Source: Chlorops oryzae (lineage: Eukaryota > Arthropoda > Insecta > Diptera > Chloropidae). Taken from it: DNA of 64,000 bases. A program made the translations under genes and the position numbers. Below are positions 1 through 12,301 of the stretch, piece by piece. The notes below the pieces were generated by a model. It saw nothing but the letters and a program-made list of their open reading frames with translations. It made no database searches and was not told the DNA's origin. The stretch's first letter is position 1. The number at the start of each line of letters is the position of its first letter. The stretch is taken from contig CM035807.1 in NCBI GenBank assembly GCA_020466095.1, positions 82,794,241 to 82,858,240 on the forward strand. The letters run 5' to 3'.

Positions 1-660
1 TTATTTATTTTTTGATTTTCCCGCCTAGGCCGAGCCTCGAACCTCAGAACTCTGGGGGTTGGTAAATCGGTGTCTTAACCATTACGCTAAACAAGCAAGT
101 TTAATGCTGTGATCAAAACGCTGATTTGAGTTTTTGGTTGCTCAAGTTTTTGGGAAACATACGTAAAGAATGTGGCTCTGGGATAGCGTAGGGGATGCGT
201 GCTATGCTCTTGATCCCAGAGTCCGAGGTTCGATTCCCGGCACATGTTCCAAGCCTAGCACTGGTTTTTCAAAAAATCGCATGTTAGGGGCACACTACAT
301 AAAAATACATACACTCACACAAACACAAGAAAACCTCCGTGGTATCACAATGGGCCGATTAATGGCCTAAGTGGCAGCCACTTCAACCTACCTACCTACC
401 TACGTAAAGAATTTTTCACTTCAAAGAATTTTTTATTGAAAAATAAATATTAAAAACCAATTCATATGTAAAAAACGAATTCTTTTTTTTTTCAAGTTAG
501 GTTCAAGTTAACTATTTAAAAAAAAAATTTTAATATTAACATCAAAAAATCGTAGGTAATTGAAAAAAAAAAATTTCTAAACCGAGCCAGGGCTCGAACT
601 CTTACCCCTTCGGTTGCGAAGCGAGAGTCTTAACAATCAAGCTATTTAACCTATGATAGC
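1..660 (-). repeat. Second copy of the tRNA-cassette repeat, cut by the window edge
   Basis: Positions 1-160 match 43,200-43,420 (shared CTTAACCATTACGCTAA and GGTTGCTCAAGTTTTTGGG). Positions 585-655 form a second tRNA-like module, with B box GAGTTCGAGCCCTGG on the minus strand. A SINE is inserted at 172-400. The left end lies outside the window. Confidence 0.6.
172..400 (+). mobile_element. tRNA-derived SINE with 12-bp target duplication
   Basis: A 229-bp insertion lies between two copies of TACGTAAAGAAT (160-171, 401-412). The head has A-box-like GGGATAGCGTAGGGGATG and B box GAGGTTCGATTCCCGG. The body includes GTGGTATCACAATGGGCCG, and the tail is CCTACCTACCTACC. The tail portion is shared with 16470-16690 and 21790-22003. 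Confidence 0.85.
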
Positions 661-1844
661 ACAAATAACAGATTGAGGACTTAAAGCAGACAACAATAAA
701 GTACAAGTTATTACGAACTCGCCCCACCTACGCTCATTTTGGGATTGGACGAGGGTCGGTTAGATAGAGTTAGATAGTTAACCCTAGGTCGATCGCGGTT
801 CATATAAATTTGGGATCGGTCCTAGTTTGGTCCTAAAGGGACCCACCTAGGATCGATCGCTTTTGAACCGAAACCATTTCATTACTGCAGGGTCATTACT
901 GCAGGGTATGTTTATGAGTGCTGAGATTGTGGCCGTTCAAATAAGTGCCCTCTCATCATTACACTATGAATTTGTGATAGGCACGAATGCTTTAAAAGTT
1001 GATAAAAGTGCGTGATTATGAATATAGAAATTAATAATAAAAACAAAACAAAAAACAAAACAAAAAACAACAATAAAATGAGCCAAGTTGGCACTCAGAG
1101 GACCGGCTCCCGCACATATATATGTGATGGTTCCAGCAACAGGTGACACTTCGCTTCATAGAACACACTCAGCGGTTTCTCTCCCGCCGAGGAGAAATTG
1201 TGTTTATGTTTCGTTTAATTTTTGCTTGTTTTATTATTAGTTTTTTTTTTTTTTTTATTGAAATTTGTTGCGATCAAATTTTTTATTTTTAGAATTTGAT
1301 TTTTCCGTAGTATTTTGAAAAATATTTAAATTTAAATATTAATAGACGTGGCGACGATAAATACAATCACGGAAACCGAAGAAATTTTCGAAGCGACAAC
1401 TCTTCCGAATACACATACATATGTATGTATGTATGTATGTACATATAACATAATGCGATCAGCAAACTCTTATCAGTCGATGTCAATGCTGAAAAGAAAC
1501 GACAGACGAATGTAACGCCAGGCGATAATGCTTTTCGAATGAAGTTTTAAACAGACATTTTGATCACTATACGCATTAAATGTTAATTATAAACAATAGC
1601 AACATTAAAAATACGAAGGCTACTTAAAATGACTCAGCTGACCCTTTGCATACTTACTCGGAAGAAATGGAAAACAAACAACAACAACAACAACAAAAAA
1701 ACCTTATTTGTTTTTGTTCTACATGCCATAAGATCATATTCGTAGCAATTGAAAAGTAGCAGGAAAAACAATAATGAAGGAAATAAAAATTTTGGAAACC
1801 ACTGCGACATTCATATGTAGGCATACATGTTTGTATGTATGTAT

Positions 1845-3104
1845 TAGGGTGGGTCGAAAAATTTTGAAACGCTTGGGGTCGCAAAAGTTGCCGCATGTTT
1901 AAAGAAAACAAAATGGTGTAAACATTTTTGAAATCTGTTGTCCTCTTCCAGTCGCGCATCGCACTCAAAGTGTATAAAAAATCAAAATTTTAGATAAACT
2001 TTCAAAAATTTTTACCTTTGAACCCACTTTGCCTACCACAATCTTCAAAAACTATTTTGTTGTAAATTCTATCATATCATACCTTTCCAAAAAATCTTCA
2101 TAAAACAAATCGAATTTAAAAAATTAAAGTTATGAGCCGAAGAAGATAAAAGGCTTTGAGATCTGTAAAAGTGATTTGTATCGGGAAGTACCTGGGATGT
2201 GTTAGTTTCATTAAAATTTGAAACACATGATATACCTTTTTAATTCGCGTGTGAATGCTGCTTTATAGAGAAAACATTCACCTTTCTTTTAAGCCATAAA
2301 ACAACAAAATCTGTTTATATTGAGTTGACCTGCGATCACTAAAAATCAAACTTTTGGGATATTGAAAAGATACTTCCAACTAGAAGCTCTTGGTGGTCGT
2401 CGGAACAAAAATACACATAAGTATTTGCTATGGATTAGGCATGCCAGTCCCGGGATCCCGGGATTTAAAAATATAGTAATAAATCGTTAAACTCGTAGAA
2501 AAAATCGGACAAAATCGACGAAATCTGTTAAATCGTTTAGTTGAAGTTAAAATATATGAATGTGTTAATCAAACTTTTGTTGAATAGCCAAGAAAACCAC
2601 CGGGACTAATTCCGGGATCCCGGGATATCCCGGGATTTTGACATCCCTACTATGGATATACGAAAAAAGATTACAAAATTACCTTTTAATCGAGCCTAGC
2701 TTGAATAATATTAGAGTAATTTTCGTTATGTTTTAATAGTACGAAAGAATTATTGCCCTTTTTTATTTAAAAACTGAATTTTGGGTTATTTCTCCTAACA
2801 GGCCATAAAATTATCATAGGACCAAAAATATTAATTTTCGACTTAAGTTGCCAGGAACTTAATTTGTGATGAATTTTTTTGAGACAATAACCATTAAAAT
2901 TGGTTATTAGTTTCAATTCATAGCCTTATAGTCATGTTTTTAACGCAAATATCACTGTTTTCACGTTCCTTCCTTGAGTCTTTGCATGCATACAGAGCGA
3001 GAGAGACAGAGCAAGGACTCAAGAAACGAACGTGAAAACAGCGATAATTGCGTTTCAAAAAATATTTGTTTTGACTAATTTAAAAAATTTTTCAACCCAC
3101 CCTA
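1845..3104. mobile_element. hAT-like non-autonomous element, 1.26 kb
   Basis: The ends are TAGGGTGGGTCGAAAAATTT and its inverted complement with one change. Flanks GTATGTAT and ATATGTAT match at seven of eight positions, as expected for a hAT target duplication. There is no coding frame. It carries a nested younger element at 2436-2649. Confidence 0.75.
2436..2649. mobile_element. hAT MITE with CCCGGGATCCCGGG-type ends (copy 1)
   Basis: This 214-bp element starts TAGGCATGCCAGTCCCGGG and ends CCCGGGATTTTGACATCCCTA, with a perfect 8-bp duplication CTATGGAT on each side (2428-2435, 2650-2657). It is a relative of 46327-46521 in opposite orientation. Confidence 0.88.
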
Positions 3105-3121
3105 ATATGTATGTATACCTA

Positions 3122-3662
3122 CAGTGAAAGCTCTACTTGCGGACAGCTACCATAAGAGGAAAAAATTCCAACACAAGTTTTTCAAAGATTTTCATATAAA
3201 ACGCTCTCTAATAAGCCGTCGCTCTGATAAGCGGACCCGGACACTTGATTTCGAATTATTTGATACTTTTCCTTAAAAAAAAAATGCCCCTAAGTGGACA
3301 CAAAACAAACTCTTACGAAAAAACCAACCGTTTGAAGGATTTCGTCCAAAACGACTTTGTGCCTTGTGAGCATTTAAAAAATTCAGAGCGTCGATTTCAA
3401 GGTAAACAGCCCCATTATAAATGAATATTCCCCGGCGAATTTTTTCCCATCAATTTTTGTCCGTTGAAAAATTAATTGAAAAAAAATTAAATCGAATGAA
3501 ATTTTTTACTGAAATATGATTAAAATTTAAATAGGAATATTTATGTACGTGTGTGTATAAATAAAAAAAATTTTTTTTCTTGTACGTTCCCTCAAGCGGC
3601 GATCTCCTATCAGCGGAAAAAAGGCCGCGACCGTCGGTGTTCGCTTATGGGAGCTTTCACTG
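3122..3662. mobile_element. Pogo/Tigger-like MITE, 541 bp
   Basis: The ends CAGTGAAAGCTCTACTTGCG and CGCTTATGGGAGCTTTCACTG form inverted repeats inside a TA duplication (3120-3121, 3663-3664). Internal AAGCGGAC-like motifs sit near both ends. It abuts the hAT element at 1845-3104. Confidence 0.8.
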
Positions 3663-3664
3663 TA

Positions 3665-5054
3665 TTTGGGTATCAAGATTTGATAAAATAAAACATTTCT
3701 CTAGAAAACTCATTTGAGGAGAGAATCTCAAACCTTCAATCAATCAAAGGCAATCAAATCAGTAAGATTCAAATAGTGTCCGAGTATATAATTATATTCT
3801 ACTTAAAACAATCATAAAATAGGCAAAATTTCTATAATCAACACGGCAATCAAATGTGTGCTTACGATATTTTCCTACTCGTTATTGTTCGGAGTGGCGC
3901 TGGGATCAGGGGAGATTGTCTCTAGGCACGATATTTAAAAAGGATTCGAATGCAGGCGAAATTCAAACTCTTCGCGCGTAACAGAATTTTGCCCTAATAT
4001 AAGTATTTCGAAGAAAAAATTCAGCAAACTTAAAAGTTTGAAGTTCAAACATCGAAATCGTTCAGGAAAAAAATTGAAATTTTGAAAGACTTGACCTGAG
4101 TTTTGTCGCAATGCTCAGAACTACTACAGCGGAGGAAAAAAGCAGTCGCCTATAAAGGTAAATTGTCATTAATTTTAATAATAATAAAAACTAAGGTAGG
4201 TATATGAACGAAATAAGCCTAATTAAATGTAATCGGCAGTGGTGGCTATTGCTTAGGTCTTACCTTAGCAGCAGCGCTTTTAACAACGAGCTCTCGTATC
4301 AGTTCAAGGAAAATGCCATAATTACTCAAATGGTCATTTAGATTTTTTTTTTTTTTTTTAATGTGAGTATAACAATCTCACTGCCACGTACAACGTTCCA
4401 ATTAATGGGAGATTAAAAACCGACAGCTTCATCGAAACTGTAAAAAAAATTCTCAGCAATGCGAGGATTTTAAGGTGATCTCAGAAATCTACATATGAAT
4501 TATGCATGAAAAAACGCGGATTGTCGGAGTGAATGAGAGCAGTAAGTAATTGAGTAGGTAATTAAGACGTTTTATTAAATTCTTTTAACAATTTTATACG
4601 ATTAGGTACCTATTAATTTGGTTAAAAAAAAACAAGGTTTCTAGCTTCAATCAAATATAACTGCCTTCAATTTATCAAATACGCACAGTTGTTGAAGAAA
4701 CTATGCTATAGCCAGTTTGGCCTTCAAATTATAGCATCTTTTTTGTATTGCATAGGAGAAGTTGAATTGGAAAGCACAATCGATTGCATTAAAGGGCGGG
4801 CTTCCTTCCACGCAAACTCTTGCTCTTGTGAAATTTGAGAGCTCTGTAATAAAAATTGTCAACACTGGTTTAATGATCACATTTCATTAAGAGTTTACAA
4901 ATTTTTTTTTGAAAACAATTTCTACATCTCCGTCAATTTATTTCAAGGGAAGTTTATTGCTTAAATTGGAATAAATTGCAGTGTAGCCTTAATACAACCT
5001 TTTCCTCGATATAATGGATTGTCTTGAGCCTCCATGAACCGTTTGGAAATGAAC
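3665..5054. other. No gene recognised
   Basis: AT-rich sequence without credible exons or defined element ends. Confidence 0.5.
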
Positions 5055-5057
5055 ATT

Positions 5058-5272
5058 CAGCCCGATTTTGAATATTCCCGGGGAATTTAATTTCCTTGAG
5101 AGTAAATTTCTTCTTTCTTAAATATTTGGGGGAAGAAATTTGATGGGGAATGAGTATTTGGCCCATACCCAGAATTTTCCTTACCCTTTCTATTTAAAAC
5201 TTGAGAGTTTTTGTCTCGAGAGAAGTAAATTCTCCGGGAATTCGTTCCTCGGGAATATTCAGAATCGGGCTG
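5058..5272. mobile_element. Palindromic MITE, CAGCCCGATT family
   Basis: This 215-bp element has ends CAGCCCGATTTTGAATATTC and its inverted complement, flanked by ATT on both sides. The inner arms also pair over AGAAATTT-type motifs. It is related to 29330-29551. Confidence 0.7.
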
Positions 5273-5275
5273 ATT

Positions 5276-6460
5276 ATCTTTCATATTACGAACAGATGTG
5301 TCCAAAACTACATTAAAATGAATTTTTCAACCACTGTAAAACGATGAAATTGTGAAAGTACAGCCTGCCTCAATTTTTTTTTTTTTTTTTGCTTTGGAAA
5401 ATCGGGGATCAATTTAAGCTCTTTATAACGAGCCCCACTAATAACAACAATCTACTTGATCCGACGAATATATTGTGTCTGTATGAGGCTCGCTTAATCC
5501 AGATTGCACTGTCGAGGACAAGCGTTAAGATTAGATATGAGAGTTTCTATTTAAAACAATGAGGTAAACTTTTGTCAAAGATATAAAAATATCGCAGCAT
5601 CATTTGATGTGTTTCAATATTTTTTTATTTTTGCCTTATTTTTAGCTTTTTCAAACTATATCTTCAGATGTATCCATATTTTCGTTAGTTTTCCCAGAAC
5701 CATTAAGAATTTTTGAAGAGATTTTTATTGAAAGACTTCAGTTGACAGGAAATTTTTATATTTTTTGAAATTCAAGCTCAAATTGAAATTTATATCAGCT
5801 TTTTATGCCGTCAGGGCTGTTTAGAATATTTTTATGATACCTTTTTCCTCGGCGCAATAGCCTAGGAATTTCCGCGGGTATTTCTTACCGAACTGAGGTG
5901 AAGCCTTTACTAAAAAAAAAAGATGTTATTCTAAGATTTTAATATTTTGAAAACTTTTTGTGAGGTATGACCGTTTAACGTGGATTTGCCCATATGCGCT
6001 TTGTTTTTGTAATTCTATAGAGAGCTATCAAATTACAAAAACAAAGTGCCACTATTGCCTAAAAGAAACACATTTGAAAAATCATTTCTGAAATTTTTGT
6101 CAAAAAATATTTAAAACTCCGCCATTGTGACGTCGATTCCCATGGGACCTTGAAAAAAGTTGCGTCCACGCCAATAGCTGAACTCCTTACAGGATATTTT
6201 TTGTTAAAGTTGTGAACTAGAAGCTGGACGATGGAAAAAGAAAAAGTGAAAGTTGGATTATTGGCAGGTTTATTTTGTTTTACTAAAAAGTGACCGATTT
6301 TAAAAATCCAGTTTTGAGAAAAACGCGTTAAAAATTTTGAGCGACAATTTAACTGAGCTCGACCGCGCAACTTATCGATGCCGTACATTCGACAGGTTCC
6401 TTAAAAATGCCTTTATTTAGATAACGGCGAGACCCGCTGGAAAATTCATCTTTCGATTAT
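5276..6460. other. No gene recognised
   Basis: AT-rich sequence. A minus-strand open frame at 6059-6388 lacks gene-like composition. ACAAAAACAAAGTGC and its inverse at about 6,000-6,045 form a small hairpin. Confidence 0.45.
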
Positions 6461-6477
6461 CAAAATTATCGATAATC

Positions 6478-6612
6478 GAAACTATCGATAATGGTGAGGT
6501 TGGTGGCGATGCTGATGATGATGGTGATAATGATGGTGATGATGATGGTGATTTGATGGTGTGTGATGGTTTGTGATGTGTGTTGAGACGGTCTGTTATG
6601 AGGGTTGAGACG
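6478..6612 (+). repeat. GATGGTGAT microsatellite in a repeat
   Basis: Degenerate (GATGATGGT)n array after an ATCGATAATCGA palindrome. Flanking sequence recurs at 52,140-52,400, so the array belongs to a dispersed family. Confidence 0.7.
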
Positions 6613-6989
6613 GTCATGGGATTAATGGTTTGCTTACTGAAGTGGCCTCCCTGTGCAGATCTTATGGTAAAATCAAAAATACCCTGAAAATTCGGTTCCG
6701 GCTAACAAATATTTTCCCGTTTTGAGGAATTTTTCTTTGTACCTTTAACAAAATCCGGTTTACATCATATTTCCTAAAGTATTAAATCAATAGGATTTTT
6801 TTTTCATATCCAAGGAAAGAGTCGCCAAATATGGCTAGCATCAGTGCGGTTAAAATTATGGAAATGAGTAAGAAGGTTTTCAAATTGGTTCTGTATTTAC
6901 CAGTATATAAAATTGCGGAGATTTTATAGAGCTAGATACAGTCGAATTCAACTATGAGATCTATATGGTCGAAACTATCGACTAGTTCT

Positions 6990-7880
6990 CAAATCTTGTT
7001 TGGCTTCGGTCTTTATTTGGGGTGATAGGATCCAGACAAGTGCCTAAAATAATAATTTTTCATTAATTAATGCTTTCTGGTAATAATTTAAGTTTGGTAC
7101 AAGTAACTAATAATCCGGGAGTATATCATTTAATCAGATGCTGTTCTATATTTCAAAGTTGCGTTCATCAGAAAAAAGGGTACAGATTTGCATTCACAGT
7201 GGTATATTAAAACAAATTAAAAAGTTTACATAAAAATAATTTGGGCAGAAGAAGTTTAAGTTTTGGACGCAATAACCATTTTAATTAACCAAAATGGGAT
7301 TATACTCCAACAAAGATAAATACTAGTACAGAATTGTTTGTTGAAATTCTAATTCTTAGCGGCAAATGTAAAATATGGATAGCTAACTGATTACAACTTA
7401 TCAGTTGGAAGATATTTCAAATTTGGTCATATGGACTAGTTTAATTTACCACCAAATATGAATTTATCGTTTATGTCTTATAATTTCAATATATCGCACT
7501 TGGATGCAACAGCGTACCAAAGCACTTTCCGGACGCCTTTTTTCCCGATAAATCTTGTGAAGGAATTCTTTTGCTATTGTTGAAACCGGAACCCCAAACA
7601 AATAGAAAGCTAAATTTAAACCATGATCGCAGCCTCCTAAATTGCCACTTGTTTCGCCTTTCGTTGGAATTCTTTTCATTCCTCTTGGTAGCTTATTCAG
7701 TTCTTCTTTTCTTCGAAGTTGGAAAATCGTCTGTCGGGTTGAATTGGGGAATAAGAAACATTTTCTAAGAATTTTCGCGCGAATTCGTTGCAAATTCAAT
7801 CATCATAGCAGCTTTTGAAAGGTTTACCGACGGCTTTTCACGTCCTCCCCACTGCATTACGAATCCCCAATGCTACTGAG
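6990..7880. repeat. Duplicated block, copy 1 (noisy)
   Basis: It starts near TTATTTGGGGTGATAGGATC and ends near TTTTGAAAGGTTTACCG. It matches 8160-9130 with many small indels, and a degraded version of the GGCGTAGC MITE lies at about 7,160-7,530. Open frames here are not credible genes. Confidence 0.6.
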
Positions 7881-8159
7881 TTCAACAAATTGATGATGAA
7901 TTGACAGCTCAAGTAACGGGTTTTCAAAATTTAAATGGTGAGGCTTTTCAAAGTCCCTCCGATAATGGTTAAATCCTATTCTTGTGCATAATTTCCAAAA
8001 ATTGCGGAGGGATATTAGTACTCAGTACTAGGTCGAAAATAAATCTAAATCGTTTTTCAATATTTCAGAACTGATTCGAGACTACTCGATGAGTCAAAAA
8101 TGAAAAGGCTGAGGGATTTCAAGAAATAAAAGGTTGGCCCCTGCTAACAGCTCTTAAAA

Positions 8160-9130
8160 TTTAACCTGTTCGGATCTTGTCTGACCTTGTTTTTATTTGG
8201 GGTTGTAGGATCCAGACAAGTAGCCCTAAAATAATTATTTTTCATTAATTAAATTTTTCTGGATAAATATTTTTATAGTTTGTTGTAAGAAAATAATAAA
8301 TCTCCGGGAGAGTATACTTCAGTTTATCCACTGATGCTGTTTCTTATCCAAAGGCGTAGCGAGAGAAAAAGTGCTTTGGTAGCGCTTATATTTGCCACAG
8401 TGGTATATTGAGCAATTATAAGACATTAACCGAAAAAAAATTTGGAGGGGCAAGAAGAAGTTTAGAGAGTTTTGGACCAAAAACCCAAAAAATCCGAAAA
8501 ATTCATGAGGTCCGATTTCGATGAAAATTTATATATAGAATAAGTGAAAAATTCTAAGAATTTTGACGCTAACATTAAAAAAAATACTGATTACAACTAG
8601 TCTAGTTTGGGTCTAGTTCCAAACTGGTCCAAAAAGGACTAGTTGTAATTGCCCCCCCAAATTATTTTTCGTTTAATGTCTTATAATTGCTCAATATACC
8701 ACTGTGGCAAATATAAGCGCTACCAAAGCACTCTTTCTCTGGCTACGCCCTTGTTCTTATCCATTATAATCTTGTACGAACGGATTAACTCTTTGCTACT
8801 TGGTATGACATAGCCGGAACAAGCCCAAACAAATAAGAAAGCTAAATTATATCAAGCCCGACTTTGATATACCCAGCCTCCTGACAATATTGGCCCACTA
8901 TGTTTCGCCTTTACGTATGGAAATATACTTTTCATTCCTCTTGGTCAAGCTATATTTCGAAGTTCTTCTTTTTACTTCGAAAGTTAGGAAAAATCGTCAT
9001 GTGGGAGAGTTGAATTGGGCGGATATAGAAACCATTTTCACTTAAGATCATTTTCGGCGGCCGACATACCCGTGTGACAAATTTCGATCAAATTTATACA
9101 ACCTTTTGAAAGGCTTTACTCTCGACCGCG
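8160..9130. repeat. Duplicated block, copy 2 (insertion-rich edges)
   Basis: It starts near TTATTTGGGGTTGTAGGATC and ends near TTTTGAAAGGCTTTACTC. The internal MITE (8349-8753) is clean, while sequence on both sides contains frequent extra bases relative to copy 1. Confidence 0.6.
8349..8753. mobile_element. hAT MITE, GGCGTAGC family (copy 1)
   Basis: This 405-bp palindromic element has ends CAAAGGCGTAGC and CAAGGGCGTAGC (inverted) inside a perfect 8-bp duplication TTCTTATC (8341-8348, 8754-8761). The centre carries ACTAGTTGTAAT-type inverted motifs. Confidence 0.83.
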
Positions 9131-9300
9131 TGTGTCACCGTCCGTCCCTTCCAAATCCCCGAATTTCAACGCCCTGCCACATCTTCGCATTCCACAACAC
9201 GGCCAAGGACAACGAGGATCCTTTCTTGCACCTCCCTTTCATCACCACAGCATCAACCCGTAACGGCGCTCCATCAGAGCCCCAAGGTACCAAGGTCCTC
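9105..9300. other. Abruptly C-rich stretch
   Basis: About 200 bases such as CCTTCCAAATCCCCGAATTT and CACCTCCCTTTCATCACCAC are far richer in C than the surroundings. The open frame across it is not gene-like. It sits at the edge of the noisy duplicated block. Confidence 0.4.
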
Positions 9301-9703
9301 TTATTTTCATACATCTACTTATATAAAATACCCTCGTGGCGGGTCGATCAAATTGTTTAAGAGTTGAATAAATGAAATATCTAACGGCTTTTACTACACG
9401 TTGGCCCTTGACTCCGATTGTCTTAAGAGATATGTTATTCTGTAATCTTAACACTGCGAAATCTTTAAGTACCTGCTACTTAATTCCATGTTTCTGCAGA
9501 TCCCCGATATCTACAAAAGTGTGAGGTCTTCGAGATTGTACGAGTTATTGTAGATTGCGTGCCATTATGTTATTGGGAGTTTATCAAAACAATAAAATAT
9601 TTTTAAATCGATAAGATATTCAATGCAAGATTGTGACTGTTAGAAAATGCTGTGAGTTTGTTGAACACGGGGATTCGAACGCAAATATTGTACATACTAT
9701 ATG

Positions 9704-9867
9704 CAGTGGCGTAGCGAGACATTTCGGCGCCCAGGGCACAATGGGGGCACATGCAGGAAATGCCGCCCCCTCCAATCGGCCTCAATAAAAATACCTTCAT
9801 AAAAATTGAAATATGATTTGGCGCCCGGGGCAACTGCCCCCTTCTTTCCCCCTTAACTACGCTACTG
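9704..9867. mobile_element. Short hAT MITE with CAGTGGCGTAGC ends
   Basis: This 164-bp element starts CAGTGGCGTAGCGAGAC and ends TTAACTACGCTACTG. Flanks ACTATATG and AATATATG match at seven of eight positions. The interior is unusually GC-rich, with GGCGCCC and inverted GGGGGC blocks. Confidence 0.78.
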
Positions 9868-10028
9868 AATATATGGGCCAAAATTATTTTCAATCACTAA
9901 ATTTCTGTCTCTGCTAATGAAATTCAGATTTCATGAAGGAGCAAACCAAATTTTAATACAAAAATAATTTTACCAAAAAATTTATTAATAACAAAATAGA
10001 ATACTCTAGTCGAATTGAAAAAAAAAAA

Positions 10029-11203
10029 CAAGTAAGGGTGTTAGAGTCAGGCGAGCCTGACAATAGAATACCCGACACAGACTCACACGTTCAAATTATT
10101 TTTAATATCAAGAGGTGTTTAAGACCATAAGGGGCCCCATATACCGACTTTTAAAAGATTTCTTTATGAAAAATGCCCCTTTGCCACGCCCACTTTTCCA
10201 ATTTTTGTTGAACTATAATCGGAAGCTTAAATATACGCTCAAATTTTAAGTTTCATTAAAATATTTCGAAAAAGTCCGATTTTAAGGCAGTTTTGGGATT
10301 TTTGTGACAGACCCTAGCACTGGAGGTACCCTTAAAAATGGACCGATCAAGGAAATTTTTTGGAAGGATGCTAAAGGCTACAAAGGAAGCATAAGTGCCA
10401 AATTTCGTTCAAGTCCCATTTGAATTTCGGATGTAGGAGACAATTTTCGAAAACCGCTCTTTTGCCAGGCCCACTTTTCCAATTTTTGGAAATAATATTA
10501 CTGGCCTTTAAATATGATCAAATATAAAATTTCATCAAAATATCTTGAAAAACTTCGATTTTAGAGCAGTTTTTGTGATTTTCTCAACCGACCCTAGTAC
10601 TGGAGGTACCCCTAAAAATGTGACAGACCCTAGCACTGGAGGTACCCTTAATAATGGACCTATCAAAGAAATTTTTGGAGAGGATGTTTATGGCTAGAAA
10701 GGAAGCAAAACTGCCCAATTTCGTTCAAGTCCCATTTGAATTTCGGGTGTAGGAGGCAATTTTCGAAAAACGCCGTTCGGACACGCCCACTTTTCCAATT
10801 TTTTAAATTGAATAACTTAACTTCAAATATGTTTAACTATCAAATTTCATTAAATTATCTTGAAAAACTTCGATTTTAGAGCAGTTTTTGTGATTTTCTC
10901 AACCGACCCTAGTACTGGAGGTACCCCTAAAAATGGTCCGATTGGGTCCATTCTCGAACTTGTTCTTACTCATGTGCCTGTGAGTACGCATATCAAATTT
11001 CATCAAGATAGCTCAACTCCTTCGATAAGAAAACTGTATACAAACAGACGGACAGACAGACAGACATGGCTAAATCGAATCTCCTGGTGACGCTGATCAT
11101 TTCTATATATATTTTGTATGGTCTATCTGGACTGGTTCTGGGTGTTACACACAACCACACAAACGCAATATGCCCTCGACACAGAGTGTGTCGGGTATAA
11201 AAA
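10029..11203 (+). repeat. CAAGTAAGGGTG repeat family, long copy with internal tandem units
   Basis: It begins CAAGTAAGGGTGTTAGAGTC, then the hairpin GTCAGGCGAGCCTGAC and GAATACCCGACAC; it ends GTGTGTCGGGTATAAAAA, so ACCCGACAC and GTGTCGGGT are sub-terminal inverted motifs. Inside, a unit of about 317 bp starting GACAGACCCTAGCACTGGAG is repeated (10,304 and 10,621). A conserved 3' block includes ATGGCTAAATCGAATCTCC. No coding frame is credible. The class is unknown. Confidence 0.75.
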
Positions 11204-12293
11204 TTTTTTTTTCCAATCATATATCATACGAAATCTAGTAATTATAATAGTGATAACAAAAAATTGAAAAATCTTTATAACGCTCTACTGTACAATTGAG
11301 GAAACGACATTTATACGTTTATAGAACTAGAAGTGCGATTTAAGACTTAAGATTTAAGACTGCTTAAGGCTAACCAGAACATAATGTTCTTGACATAAAA
11401 TCAACATTTTCCAATAATTTGATTACCTCCTCAGCAAAAAAAAAAAAAATTATTATTTTATTAGATACATTCATTTCCCATAGAAGTGTTTCGACTTCCC
11501 AAATTTCGTATAAGATAACGTTCCTTGATCACAGCTTAAATAATTCCCCTATCTTAATATATGGATGTATGTATGTATATGCGCTATCTAACAAAAGCGC
11601 TATCGTTCTGGGAATAAATTGAAAAATCTGTGGCTTATTGATGCAGTGTAAATAAACGTTCCTCGAGTGAAAAACATTTGAAAGCAAGAAACACGCACGT
11701 TTTCGTCCACGGATTTCTATATGATGACTTGGAAAGAAATCGAATGCTAAGTTATCATTTTACACACGAACGATTAAATTAATTAATAGTTGATATACAA
11801 GTGTAGTAAATAAGTATGAGGCTTGAAAATTGTTATTATTCAATAGTTCATGAAGAGGTTAGGAGAGAAAAAACAAATAAACCCCTTTTTTTTTAACTCG
11901 AGTACAAAATTGCAATATTCATAATTATAAATAAACTCTATTGGATTCAATTCCTCAGCTCAGTTCTCAGAAATCGGAGCAATCGGAGGATAATAAGTAT
12001 GGTGAAATCACCATGATGCAAGGCTAATGGTCATAGAGTTTTCATCCATATGTAGGAGGTTCCTGACTAAGGTAAGTAGGTTTTGAAATAAAAAGTTTCA
12101 AATAAAGTTTCGTTTTGAGGAGGTGTCTCCCCCATAAGTGTTTCCGCTTACAAGTGCGGATTTCAAAATAGCTGAAAATGTTTTCATGAATTTCATTTGT
12201 TAAGTATTTAAATTCTCATATAAGCCTTTAGATGTGATCATATAACCACCGCAAAAAAAAAACAAAGAATTGGAAATCCATAAGCAAACTTCG
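11204..12293. other. No gene recognised
   Basis: AT-rich sequence with ATGTATGT microsatellite at about 11,560 and no exon signature. Confidence 0.5.
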
Positions 12294-12301
12294 CTCAAGT
12301 C

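Noticed and set aside
9106..9360. 84-residue plus-strand frame in the C-rich stretch
   Set aside because: It lies in noisy duplicated sequence; its composition reflects C-richness, not coding.
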